Of a stretch of DNA of 42,788 nt, positions 8,927 to 16,697 are shown piece by piece (position 1 is the stretch's first letter; the number at the start of each line of letters is the position of its first letter). The notes beneath the pieces are model-generated. The model saw only the letters and a list, made by a program, of their open reading frames with translations. It was not told the origin of the DNA and made no database searches. A program made the position numbers and the translations under genes. Source of the DNA: Limnobacter sp. CACIAM 66H1 (GTDB taxonomy: Bacteria; Pseudomonadota; Gammaproteobacteria; Burkholderiales; Burkholderiaceae_B). The stretch spans positions 1 to 42,788 of the forward strand of contig NZ_LUJK01000027.1 in the NCBI RefSeq assembly GCF_001601825.1, in the 5' to 3' direction.

Positions 8927-9340
8927 TCAAATGGCGAGGGTTTTGGGCAGTCGATCAATCCGACGCGTGTCGGCGGAATGCGGAAGTTGCGGCGAAGAAA
9001 CGGGGTGCAGCATGTCCTGCTGAATGGCATTGAAGCTGGCCTGTGCTACCGGCAACAGCACCACAGCACAGGTGGGCGCGCAGTTGCAACAACCGTGCAG
9101 CGACTTCATCAATTTTCTGGATGAGTCAGGATCGGCATGATCCACCATATCGTGCATGCTGTGATCCATGCCCTCATGGTTCAGTTCGCTGTGGTGCATG
9201 GTGCTGTGGTCGATTGCCTGACCGGCGCTGCTTGAACTTCCATTCAAATGGCACGCAAACATGCCGACCTGCGCCATGCCCTGAACAGGCAACGCAAGCA
9301 ACATGAGCCACATGAAAAGAATTCGAACCATTTTTGTCAT
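8927..9340 (-). CDS. His/Met-rich secreted protein, probable metal binder
   Basis: The protein is about 137 residues from ATG 9340; ATG 9352 or 9331 are also possible, as no start has an ideally spaced site. A hydrophobic N-terminus (ILFMWLMLLALPVQGMA) serves as signal peptide. A run rich in His, Met and Asp follows (STMHHSELNHEGMDHSMHDM, then VDHADPDSS), and after it a Cys cluster CCNCAPTC that precedes a hydrophobic stretch. The pattern suggests copper or another soft metal as ligand. It lies 63 bases upstream of the copper operon on the same strand and may be its first gene. I cannot name the family with certainty. Confidence 0.65.
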   Translation of the reverse strand: MTKMVRILFMWLMLLALPVQGMAQVGMFACHLNGSSSSAGQAIDHSTMHHSELNHEGMDHSMHDMVDHADPDSSRKLMKSLHGCCNCAPTCAVVLLPVAQASFNAIQQDMLHPVSSPQLPHSADTRRIDRLPKTLAI

Positions 9341-9394
9341 AAACCGGAACATACCACCTGAGCTAGGACAGGGCAAGCTGTAGAAAGTTCGAAA

Positions 9395-9413
9395 GCTTCC
9401 CCCTGTGGGAAGC
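9395..9413 (-). promoter_or_regulatory. GCTTCCC-N5-GGGAAGC dyad: terminator or CueR-type operator
   Basis: A perfect seven-base inverted repeat with a CCTGT spacer lies directly after the stop of the ferritin-like gene and about 55 bases before the copper cluster start. It could be the terminator of the former, although the following T-run is poor. It also reads CTTCC-N7-GGAAG, the arm spacing of MerR-family CueR operators on copper genes. The flanking -35 and -10 hexamers are weak, so the choice stays open. Confidence 0.4.
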
Positions 9414-10376
9414 CTAGGCCGGGACTTTCATGTTCGCAGCAATCGCCCCAGCAGCCATGGCAGCCGGGGACTGATTCAAGTAATCCTGTGCAAGTTGGGT
9501 TGACCCCTCCTTGGAAGGGTCGTACCAGGGACTGAAGTAGGGTAACTGCTGCATCACCAGCCAAAGTGGATTGGGCAACAACTGCTTGCGTGAGGCCTTG
9601 AACCATTCAACCCACATCCATGGTTTGTAAACCGCAGGTTTTTTCTTGGCAAAACGAGGATCTTGTCCGGCAATGTTGGCAGCACCATCCACCCACAAGC
9701 CAATAATCATCGGGACCACAATGGCCGCCAAGTAATAGCGGGACAAATAATCGCCCCCCAGATGCTTGTACAAATCAAAGGCCACGCTACGGTGTTCCAC
9801 CTCTTCCGCACCGTGCCAGCGAATCAGGTCCAGCAAGACCTGATCTGAATTCAGCTCGTCCCATTTTTTGTTTTCAAGCACATACATGCCCAATACGCAG
9901 GTCATGTGTTCAATGGTGGCCACCAGGCCCAATCTCGCCAATAGCCAGCGACGTTCCAGCCAGGTTGGGACTTTCTTGCCGAAAGGCGTGTCATCCAGCA
10001 CCACATCAAACAACCATTTCATCAATCGCTGATTGCGCTCGGTCTTTATGCCGCGCGCGGCGAGATATTCCTCAGTGGCTGAACTGTGCCCACGTGCATG
10101 CATCGCTTCCTGCTTGATGAATCCGCGCACATCTTCTTTCAACTTTTCATCGGTCACCAAGGGCAGAGCCTTGTTGTACAGCCGACAAAACCAGAACTCG
10201 CCAGCAGGCAAAATCAGGTTGATCTCGTTGATGAAGTAGCTTGCGTAGGGCTCATCGGGAATCCAGTCAATCGGTGTTTCCGACCAATCAAATTTCACGT
10301 TGCGTTGCTTCAAAGGCACGTCAGTGTTGGACGCGGGACGCGCGGCTTTTTTTCGCGCAGCAGTGGTGGCGGTCAT
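9414..10376 (-). CDS. ferritin-like 'metal-dependent hydrolase' family protein (PF10118 type)
   Basis: The protein is 320 residues from ATG 10376 (GGAG about 10 bases upstream). Codons further upstream are open but unlikely to be translated, because they cross a dyad at 10404. Two ExxH elements, KQEAMHARGH and WHGAEEVEHRS, with EHMT between them, suggest a helical di-metal centre like ferritin-like oxygenases. The family is usually annotated as predicted metal-dependent hydrolase, with no firm reaction that I know of. A hydrophobic helix (YYLAAIVVPMIIGLWV) suggests membrane association. The basic Ala-rich start (TTAARKKAARPA) is probably flexible. It is a single gene with its own promoter region. 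Confidence 0.8.
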   Translation of the reverse strand: MTATTAARKKAARPASNTDVPLKQRNVKFDWSETPIDWIPDEPYASYFINEINLILPAGEFWFCRLYNKALPLVTDEKLKEDVRGFIKQEAMHARGHSSATEEYLAARGIKTERNQRLMKWLFDVVLDDTPFGKKVPTWLERRWLLARLGLVATIEHMTCVLGMYVLENKKWDELNSDQVLLDLIRWHGAEEVEHRSVAFDLYKHLGGDYLSRYYLAAIVVPMIIGLWVDGAANIAGQDPRFAKKKPAVYKPWMWVEWFKASRKQLLPNPLWLVMQQLPYFSPWYDPSKEGSTQLAQDYLNQSPAAMAAGAIAANMKVPA

Positions 10377-10403
10377 GGTGGGTCTCCGACGGTTTTTGCT
10401 TAA

Positions 10404-10425
10404 GATGACATTCTTCGATGTCATC
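10404..10425. promoter_or_regulatory. GATGACAT-N6-ATGTCATC operator-like dyad
   Basis: A perfect eight-base inverted repeat with six-base spacer lies 28 bases upstream of the ferritin-like gene start. Length and position fit an operator of a dimeric repressor (TetR-like). No T-run follows on either strand, so a terminator is unlikely. It is also 95 bases upstream of the divergent PIN toxin gene. Confidence 0.5.
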
Positions 10426-10519
10426 GTTTGATCATAACCGGGAAGTGACAGAACCGATAGTGGATTTGCTCTAGGGAAATGAAAGATGTACCGTGGTGGC
10501 AAAAATGCTACCATTGATA

Positions 10520-10936
10520 ATGATTGTTGTAATTGATACCAACGTGTTTATTTCAGCCTGCCTTGGCAACGGCGACAGCACTCGCGTGATCGAGGCGGTG
10601 CTTCTTGAAAAGATTCGCCCTTTAATCTGCACCGCTTTGATTAATGAATATGAGGCCGTGTTGGCCAGACCGGTTCTATTCAAATCAAGTCGCCTGAATG
10701 ACAGCGAAAGAAACAAGCTTCTGGATTTGTTTTTTTCAAAATGTAATCTTCAAAAAATTTATTTCAATTGGCGCCCCAATCTTCGCGATGAAGCAGACAA
10801 TCATTTAATCGAACTGGCGATTGCGGGTAATGCAGAAGTGATCGTGACCCAAAATATCAAAGACTTCAAAGGCACTGAGTTAATCTTTGATGGCTTAAGA
10901 ATTCTGAGCCCAAACCAGCTTTTAAAGGAGGTTTGA
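10520..10936 (+). CDS. PIN-domain toxin of a type II toxin-antitoxin pair
   Basis: The protein is 138 residues from ATG 10520; in-frame starts at 10493 and 10505 are possible, but MIVVIDTNVFISACL is the usual family N-terminus. The PIN RNase acidic residues are visible: Asp in VIDTN, Glu in LINEYEAVL, Asp/Glu in LRDEADNHLIELAIAG, and the VTQNIKDF segment. It belongs to the COG1569-like 'putative toxin, PIN family', which cleaves RNA using metal. Its stop codon directly abuts the ATG of the next gene, an RHH antitoxin, and the antitoxin's strong AAAGGAGGT site lies inside the toxin gene. The toxin-first order is common for this family. Confidence 0.85.
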   Translation: MIVVIDTNVFISACLGNGDSTRVIEAVLLEKIRPLICTALINEYEAVLARPVLFKSSRLNDSERNKLLDLFFSKCNLQKIYFNWRPNLRDEADNHLIELAIAGNAEVIVTQNIKDFKGTELIFDGLRILSPNQLLKEV

Positions 10937-11524
10937 ATGGCAGCTTTAACTGTGCGTCTTTCCGATGAAAAACATGCTCGCCTGAAAGCGCTGGCCAAGG
11001 CGCGTGGCATTCCGCTCAATGCGCTAATTGATGAAATGACAACTCAAATACTGGCTGAATTTGACGCTGAAACCCGATTTCAAGTCAGAGCCATGCGCGG
11101 CAGACAAATACCGGTTGAAGAGGGACTTGCGTTGCTGACCAAGGCACGTGGTGAACCTACTTCCACAGGAGGGTCTTCGCAAGAGGTTTTACACGAGAGA
11201 TCCAAACCATATGTTCGACCTTCTGCGGGTAACTCTGAACACGCAGGGTACTTCACTCTGACCAAAACGGCAGACAAGCGATATCAATTCATCTTACACA
11301 GCGGGACACACCAGCAAATTTTGACCAGTCAAATTTTCGACACAAGAAAAGAGGCGGAAAATGCGATTGAGATCTTGCAGAAAGCATCAAAGGATGCGTT
11401 TCAGATTAATTTTGATTCTGGATTAATGGCTGATCTGAAACTAGGAAGGCTTACGTTTGAGTTGCCTAACAATCAGGTAATCACCAAAAAACGCTGCCAA
11501 GGCATTTGTCCGCCGTCTAGTTGA
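10937..11524 (+). CDS. ribbon-helix-helix antitoxin fused to a DUF1508 (YegP-like) domain
   Basis: The first ~70 of 195 residues (MAALTVRLSDEKHARLKALA, then RGIPLNALIDEMTTQILAEFD) are a CopG/Arc-type RHH repressor typical of PIN-partner antitoxins, which normally end near residue 80. Here a linker (about 72-100) leads into GYFTLTKTADKRYQFILHSG and QQILTSQIFDTRKEAENAIE, one DUF1508 repeat (about 103-152). A 40-residue tail of no recognised family ends in RCQGICPPSS. The neighbouring convergent gene at 11603 encodes two DUF1508 repeats, so the domain may have been captured locally. Expected role: neutralise the PIN toxin and repress the operon; the role of the extra domain is unknown. Confidence 0.8.
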   Translation: MAALTVRLSDEKHARLKALAKARGIPLNALIDEMTTQILAEFDAETRFQVRAMRGRQIPVEEGLALLTKARGEPTSTGGSSQEVLHERSKPYVRPSAGNSEHAGYFTLTKTADKRYQFILHSGTHQQILTSQIFDTRKEAENAIEILQKASKDAFQINFDSGLMADLKLGRLTFELPNNQVITKKRCQGICPPSS

Positions 11525-11602
11525 ACTCTCAAAAACCAGTCTTATACACTGAAACGGTTACCCACACAAAAAGCCAAGCCAATTGCGTGGGTTTAAAATA
11601 AC

Positions 11603-11938
11603 TCAAATGGTGGAATCTTTGACCGTGGTCGACTTGCCATTGGTTTTTACCGACTCAATGCCGTTGTCACATGCAGCCTCGCTGGCGTACATCTGGCTGG
11701 AACCAATAATTTGATGGTTGGCAGCCTTCAAGTTGAAATGGTGCTTGCCGTTGGCAGCGACCTTCTTCTCATAACGTGATGCTTCACCGCAGTTTTTCTG
11801 AACTGACTCAATTCCGTTTTCAGCCGCTGCTTTGGTTTTGTAAAGCTCGCTGGTCAAAATGGTTTCATGGTTTCCCGCCTTCAGGGCAAATTTGAACTGA
11901 CCGTCGCTGCTTTTGCTTAATTCGAAATAACCTGCCAT
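11603..11938 (-). CDS. two-repeat DUF1508/YegP-like protein
   Basis: The protein is 111 residues from ATG 11938 with AAGGAG six bases upstream; the TTG two codons earlier falls in the spacer. It holds two copies of the ~50-residue YegP fold: GYFELSKSSDGQFKFALKAG with ILTSELYKTKAAAENGI, and YEKKVAANGKHHFNLKAANH with IIGSSQMYASEAACDNGI. The biochemical function of the family is not established. It is convergent with the antitoxin that carries the same domain. Confidence 0.88.
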   Translation of the reverse strand: MAGYFELSKSSDGQFKFALKAGNHETILTSELYKTKAAAENGIESVQKNCGEASRYEKKVAANGKHHFNLKAANHQIIGSSQMYASEAACDNGIESVKTNGKSTTVKDSTI

Positions 11939-12031
11939 CTCCAACTCCTTTGTTTGAATGTTTGTTGAATGCTATGGGTTAACCCATTTTGGTTATATCA
12001 CAGGCTGGTGAAAGTTCAATGCATCAAGCAA

Positions 12032-12061
12032 AAACGGCGACCAGTTACCCGGTCGCCGTTT
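12032..12061 (-). terminator. rho-independent terminator of the RND efflux operon
   Basis: AAACGGCGACC and GGTCGCCGTTT form a perfect 11-base-pair stem around an eight-base loop, 24 bases past the stop of the outer membrane factor. On the minus strand the stem ends in TTTTTG. It can also act on the plus strand. Confidence 0.85.
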
Positions 12062-12084
12062 GAGGTACTACATCGTTCAGGCGC

Positions 12085-13530
12085 TTATTCTTTCAAAGCC
12101 ACCTGCTCGGCATTGAAACCACCACCCAAAGCTCGAATCATCGCCAGGCTTGCGCCTTGCTGGCTCTGCCAGGCCGATGCCCAACTGAGTTGTGCGTTCA
12201 ACAAATTGCGTTGGGCATCCAGCAACTCAAGCTGGTTGGCCACGCCGTTGTCGACGCGTAACTGCGCCAGTCGAACCACTTGGGTCAGGGTTTGAACCTG
12301 CTCCTGTCGCGCCTGCAAGCGCTCACGTGCTTCACGCTGAGCCACGATGGCGTCGTAAATTTCCTGGAATGCAGTACGTATACTGGCTTCATACTGCAAC
12401 ACCGCTTGATTGCGGCGCGCCACGGCTGCGTCTCGTTCATCAAACAAACGACCCGCCTGGAAAATTGGCTGTGTAATTTGAGTCTGAAAACTCCACACTC
12501 GGGCTGGGCCGCTGAACAAATCGCTTAAATCTGCGCTTTCACGTCCACCAAATGCACTCAAACCAATTGTGGGGAAAAAGGCTTTGCGGGCCGCTTCCAG
12601 GTTGGCTTCGCCAGCCAGCAATTGTTGCTCGGCTGCAGCCAAATCGGGGCGGCGCAGCAACAATTCTGAAGGTGTGTTTTCCGGCAATATGAACAGCTTG
12701 GTCAATTCCAGGTTTTCCACTGCCAACGCCGGAAGTTCGGGCGCATTGCCACCCACAATCACTGCGAGTGCGTTTTGGGCACGCGCCAGTTGTTCGCGAG
12801 TGTCGGGCAGCTGAGCACGCACTGCCAGCAATTCAGCTTCCGTTTGGCGCAATTGAAGTTCATTGCTCAAACCCACGTCGTAACGCTGCTTGGCCAGCTT
12901 GTATGCGGCATCGCGACTTTCAAGAGTTTGTTCAAGCACCTTGACTTGCAGGCCCAGCACTCGCACTTGTGTGTACAGGGAGGCCGCCGTTGCGGTCACG
13001 CTCAAACGCACACCACGTACGTTGTAGCCTTGCTGCATGAAAGCGGCACGGGCTGCATCCTCCAAGGCACCAATGCGACCCCACAGGTCAAGCTCCCAAG
13101 TAGCGCCAATGCCAAACTGCTGGCTTTCATACACATTCTGCCCACCGAATACAGGCACGTTGCCAGCCTGTGAGGGACGATTTCGACCCGTTGTGAACTG
13201 ACCAAAAATGGAAGGCCACTGCTGGGACTTCGCAATGCCCAGTACTGCACCGGCTTCATTCAAGCGCTCATTGGCCAAACGCACATCGGTGTTGTTTTTC
13301 AGGGCCTGTTCAACAACTTGAGTCAAAGCGGGATCACCCAACAATAGCCACCAGGCTTCGTTTTGAACCTGGCTCATGCCAACGCCTTTGGCGTTTTCAG
13401 GCACCACGACTTCGGTCGACTTTTCTGGCTTTGCGGTGAACCTGTCCAGCAGAGGAATGCTGGAAGCACAACCCGTCAACGCCAGGGTTAAGCCCAAGGC
13501 AATCGCTGTTTTTGGAAGGGCTTTAAGCAT
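12085..13530 (-). CDS. RND efflux outer membrane lipoprotein (OprM/NodT family)
   Basis: The protein is 481 residues from ATG 13530, preceded by AGGGGG. It has a lipoprotein signal with LTGC (Cys21) and both TolC-type repeats: ALKNNTDVRLANERLNEAGA with WELDLWGRIGALEDAARAA, and later RRPDLAAAEQQLLAGEANLE with the ending VDNGVANQLELLDAQRNLL. It forms the outer membrane channel of the tripartite pump encoded by the two upstream genes. It overlaps the RND transporter stop by eight bases, so translation is coupled. A longer reading frame upstream lies inside the RND gene and is not a better start. Confidence 0.93.
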   Translation of the reverse strand: MLKALPKTAIALGLTLALTGCASSIPLLDRFTAKPEKSTEVVVPENAKGVGMSQVQNEAWWLLLGDPALTQVVEQALKNNTDVRLANERLNEAGAVLGIAKSQQWPSIFGQFTTGRNRPSQAGNVPVFGGQNVYESQQFGIGATWELDLWGRIGALEDAARAAFMQQGYNVRGVRLSVTATAASLYTQVRVLGLQVKVLEQTLESRDAAYKLAKQRYDVGLSNELQLRQTEAELLAVRAQLPDTREQLARAQNALAVIVGGNAPELPALAVENLELTKLFILPENTPSELLLRRPDLAAAEQQLLAGEANLEAARKAFFPTIGLSAFGGRESADLSDLFSGPARVWSFQTQITQPIFQAGRLFDERDAAVARRNQAVLQYEASIRTAFQEIYDAIVAQREARERLQARQEQVQTLTQVVRLAQLRVDNGVANQLELLDAQRNLLNAQLSWASAWQSQQGASLAMIRALGGGFNAEQVALKE

Positions 13531-16500
13531 GGTCGCCCCCTTTGTTCGTTGTAGATTGATTGGATGAATCATTTGCTTCCTCTTCATCACCATGGTGTCG
13601 TCCACCTTTTTCACTTCTGTCAATCAGACGGTAAAACAGGGGCACAAAGAAAATGGCCAGCAATGTGGCAGCAGTCATGCCGCCCATTACACCGGTACCC
13701 ACCGCGGTTCTCGCGCCGGCACCCGCACCGCTGGAGAACGCCAACGGAACGACCCCTAGAATAAACGCAAACGAGGTCATGAGGATGGGGCGGAACCGCA
13801 AACGGGCTGCTTCCAGAGAAGCCTCCAATGCACTCATGCCTTCCTCGCGCTTCAATACCGCGAATTCCACAATCAAAATTGCGTTCTTCGCAGCAAGGCC
13901 AAGCAGGGTAACCAAACCAATCTGGAAATACACGTCATTGGTCATGTCGCGCATCCAAACCGCAAGCAGGGCGCCAAACAAACCAAACGGCATGGCCAGC
14001 AATACGGAGAATGGCAGGGTCCACTTTTCATACTGTGCCGCCAAAATCAGGAACACCATCAGTGCACCCAAAATCAGGGCAAAACTGGACGAACCCGCAG
14101 AACGCTTTTCCTGGAAGGAGGCACCCGAGAAGTCATAGCTGAAATCATCAGGCAAGACCTCGGAAGCAATGTCTTCAATCGCCTTGATGGCTTCGCCGGA
14201 ACTCACCCCAGGTGCGCCACTACCGAGCAATTTCACCGCCGGTAGATTGTTGAAACGCTCCAAAGTTTCCGGACCTTGCGAAAACTCCACTTTTGCAAAG
14301 GCAGAAATTGGAATCATCTCGCCCTTGTTGGAACGCACGTACATATTGCCGATGTCAGTCGGGCTTTTGCGATACTGCGCATCCGCCGACATCAACACCT
14401 GCCAGGTGCGGCCAAACTTGTTGAAGTCATTCACATAGTACGTACCCAGGCTTGCCGACAAGGTATCGAACACCTCATTCACATTCACTCCCATGGCACG
14501 TGCACGTTCGCGGTCTACATCCACATACAACTGTGGTGTGCCTGGGCGCCACAGCGTTTGTACACCGGCAAGGCGCGGATCGGCGTTGGCTTTGGCGATA
14601 AAGTTGTTCATCACCTTGGCCAATTCTGCCGGCCCACCCTCGCCACGATTTTGAATGTAAAACTCAAAGCCACCTGCATTGCCCAAACCGAAGATTGGAG
14701 GTGGGGCAAAGGCCAGCACCAAACCTTCCTGAATGCCAGCCGTGCGGCCAAACAATTCACCCACCAGCTCCCCGGTTACAGCTTCGCGCTCATCCCAGTG
14801 GCGCTGGGTCACAAACATGGTGGCCGCGTTGTTCTTGAAACTGCCACCCAAAAAGTCGAACCCGGTGAATGCCACGGAATACTCATTGGCCGGGTTGGCT
14901 GCCACTGCATCCACCACTTCTGCCACCACCTTGTCTGTGCGCTGCAAAGTAGCGCCGTCAGGCAAAAACACCGCAGCAATGAAGTAGCCCTGGTCTTCAT
15001 CGGGTACCAATGAACCGGGTGTAGCCCTGAACAAACCGGCGGTCACCACCAGCATGACCAAAAACAAGCCGATACCAATGGCCGGACGCATGCTGATGAA
15101 CTTCACGCCACCGACGTATTTGGTCGTGACACGGCCAAACCAGTCATTGAACCAGGTGAAAAATTTACCGGGTTTTTTGTGTTCATGTTTCAACAACATC
15201 ACACACAATGCTGGCGTCAAGGTCAGCGCAACGATGCCCGACACGATCACCGCAATCGCGATGGTGATCGCAAACTGGCGGTACAGCTCACCAGTCAAAC
15301 CACCGAGGAAACCAATTGGAATAAACACAGCCGACAACACCAGCACAATTGCAATCACCGGGCCCGTCACTTCCTGCATGGCCTTGATCGCAGCCTTGCG
15401 GGCACTCAAGCCCTCCTCATGCATGATTCGCTCAACGTTTTCCAGCACCACAATGGCGTCGTCCACCACAATACCGATGGCCAGCACCATGCCGAACAAG
15501 GTCAGTGTGTTAATGGAATAGCCCAACAGGTACAAGCCAGCAAATGCACCCAACAGGGACACGGGTACAGCCAGAATTGGAATCAGCGTGGCGCGCCAGT
15601 TTTGCAAAAACACATACACCACGATGAACACCAGAATCATCGCTTCAATCAGCGTTTTCACCACTTCGCGAATCGACACTTCTACGAATCGTGTGGTGTC
15701 ATAAGGCACCGCATAGTTAAGACCTTCTGGAAAGTCCGCCGCAATTTCATCCACCGTGCCCTTCACGGTTTGAGCTACTTCAAGCGCATTGGCACCCGGC
15801 TGCAAAAACACACCCACCAGTGTCGCTGGCTTGCCATTGATGCGACCGGTAAAGTCGTAATCCTTGGAACCCAATTCCACGCGGGCAACGTCTTTCAAGC
15901 GCAAGGACGAACCATCCGGATTCACCCGGATCAACACATTTTCAAACTGCTCAACATCTTGCAATCGGCCTTGCGCCGTGATGGTGTAAACCAGTTCCTG
16001 GCCGTTGTTGTTGGGCGCCTGGCCCACCTTGCCCGCAGCAAACTGTGCGTTCTGCTCGTTCAAGGCCGCGGCAATGTCGCCAGCTGTCAACTTCAATTGC
16101 GCCATGCGATCCGGTTTGATCCAGATTCGCATGGCATAGTCTTTCGCACCAAAAATTTGAACGTTGGTCGTACCCGGAATCCGCTTGATGCGGTCCAGTA
16201 CGTTCAAGGTCACATAGTTCGAGGTGTAAAAGTCATCAAACCGGCCGTCTTCTGAGTAAAACGCCAACACCTGCAAAAATGAGGAAGAACCCTTGTTCAC
16301 GGTTACACCTTGCCTGCGCACTTCCTGCGGCAAAATGTTTTCCACTTGCTTTACACGGTTGTTCACGTTCAAAGCGGCTTGATCAGGATCAGTACCAATT
16401 TCAAACGTCACCATGATTTCAACCACGCCGCTGCTGGCCGAAGTCGAGCTCATGTACATCATGTTCTCGACACCGTTGATGGCGTTTTCAATCGGCGCGG

Positions 16501-16687
16501 CCACGGTGCTGGCAATCACTTCTGCAGAGGCGCCGGGATACACCGCACGAACCTGCACCACTGGGGGTGCAATTTCAGGGTACTGCGCAATCGGTAAACC
16601 ACGCATGGCAGCCAAACCGGCCAGCATGATGAAAATCGACAACACGGCCGCAAACACAGGCCGGTCGATAAAAAATTTCGAAAACAT
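13523..16687 (-). CDS. RND multidrug efflux transporter, HAE1 family (AcrB/MexB-like)
   Basis: The 1054-residue inner membrane proton-drug antiporter begins MFSKFFIDRPVFAAVLSI, typical of AcrB. The proton-relay aspartates are in GIVVDDAIVVLENVERIM (TM4), and the essential lysine is in LAAKNAILIVEFA (TM10). Two large periplasmic loops are intact, and length equals the family norm (about 1045-1055). The C-terminus is hydrophilic, with GGRHHGDEEEANDSS. It lies ten bases after the adaptor gene and overlaps the channel gene. AcrB-like homologues export solvents, dyes, antibiotics and bile-type detergents; the spectrum cannot be predicted here. Confidence 0.96.
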   Translation of the reverse strand: MFSKFFIDRPVFAAVLSIFIMLAGLAAMRGLPIAQYPEIAPPVVQVRAVYPGASAEVIASTVAAPIENAINGVENMMYMSSTSASSGVVEIMVTFEIGTDPDQAALNVNNRVKQVENILPQEVRRQGVTVNKGSSSFLQVLAFYSEDGRFDDFYTSNYVTLNVLDRIKRIPGTTNVQIFGAKDYAMRIWIKPDRMAQLKLTAGDIAAALNEQNAQFAAGKVGQAPNNNGQELVYTITAQGRLQDVEQFENVLIRVNPDGSSLRLKDVARVELGSKDYDFTGRINGKPATLVGVFLQPGANALEVAQTVKGTVDEIAADFPEGLNYAVPYDTTRFVEVSIREVVKTLIEAMILVFIVVYVFLQNWRATLIPILAVPVSLLGAFAGLYLLGYSINTLTLFGMVLAIGIVVDDAIVVLENVERIMHEEGLSARKAAIKAMQEVTGPVIAIVLVLSAVFIPIGFLGGLTGELYRQFAITIAIAVIVSGIVALTLTPALCVMLLKHEHKKPGKFFTWFNDWFGRVTTKYVGGVKFISMRPAIGIGLFLVMLVVTAGLFRATPGSLVPDEDQGYFIAAVFLPDGATLQRTDKVVAEVVDAVAANPANEYSVAFTGFDFLGGSFKNNAATMFVTQRHWDEREAVTGELVGELFGRTAGIQEGLVLAFAPPPIFGLGNAGGFEFYIQNRGEGGPAELAKVMNNFIAKANADPRLAGVQTLWRPGTPQLYVDVDRERARAMGVNVNEVFDTLSASLGTYYVNDFNKFGRTWQVLMSADAQYRKSPTDIGNMYVRSNKGEMIPISAFAKVEFSQGPETLERFNNLPAVKLLGSGAPGVSSGEAIKAIEDIASEVLPDDFSYDFSGASFQEKRSAGSSSFALILGALMVFLILAAQYEKWTLPFSVLLAMPFGLFGALLAVWMRDMTNDVYFQIGLVTLLGLAAKNAILIVEFAVLKREEGMSALEASLEAARLRFRPILMTSFAFILGVVPLAFSSGAGAGARTAVGTGVMGGMTAATLLAIFFVPLFYRLIDRSEKGGRHHGDEEEANDSSNQSTTNKGGDHA

Positions 16688-16697
16688 GAATGACCCC

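Noticed and set aside
11560-11591. ACCCAC/GTGGGT pair between the convergent antitoxin and DUF1508 genes as a terminator
   Set aside because: Only six base pairs around a loop of about 20 bases.
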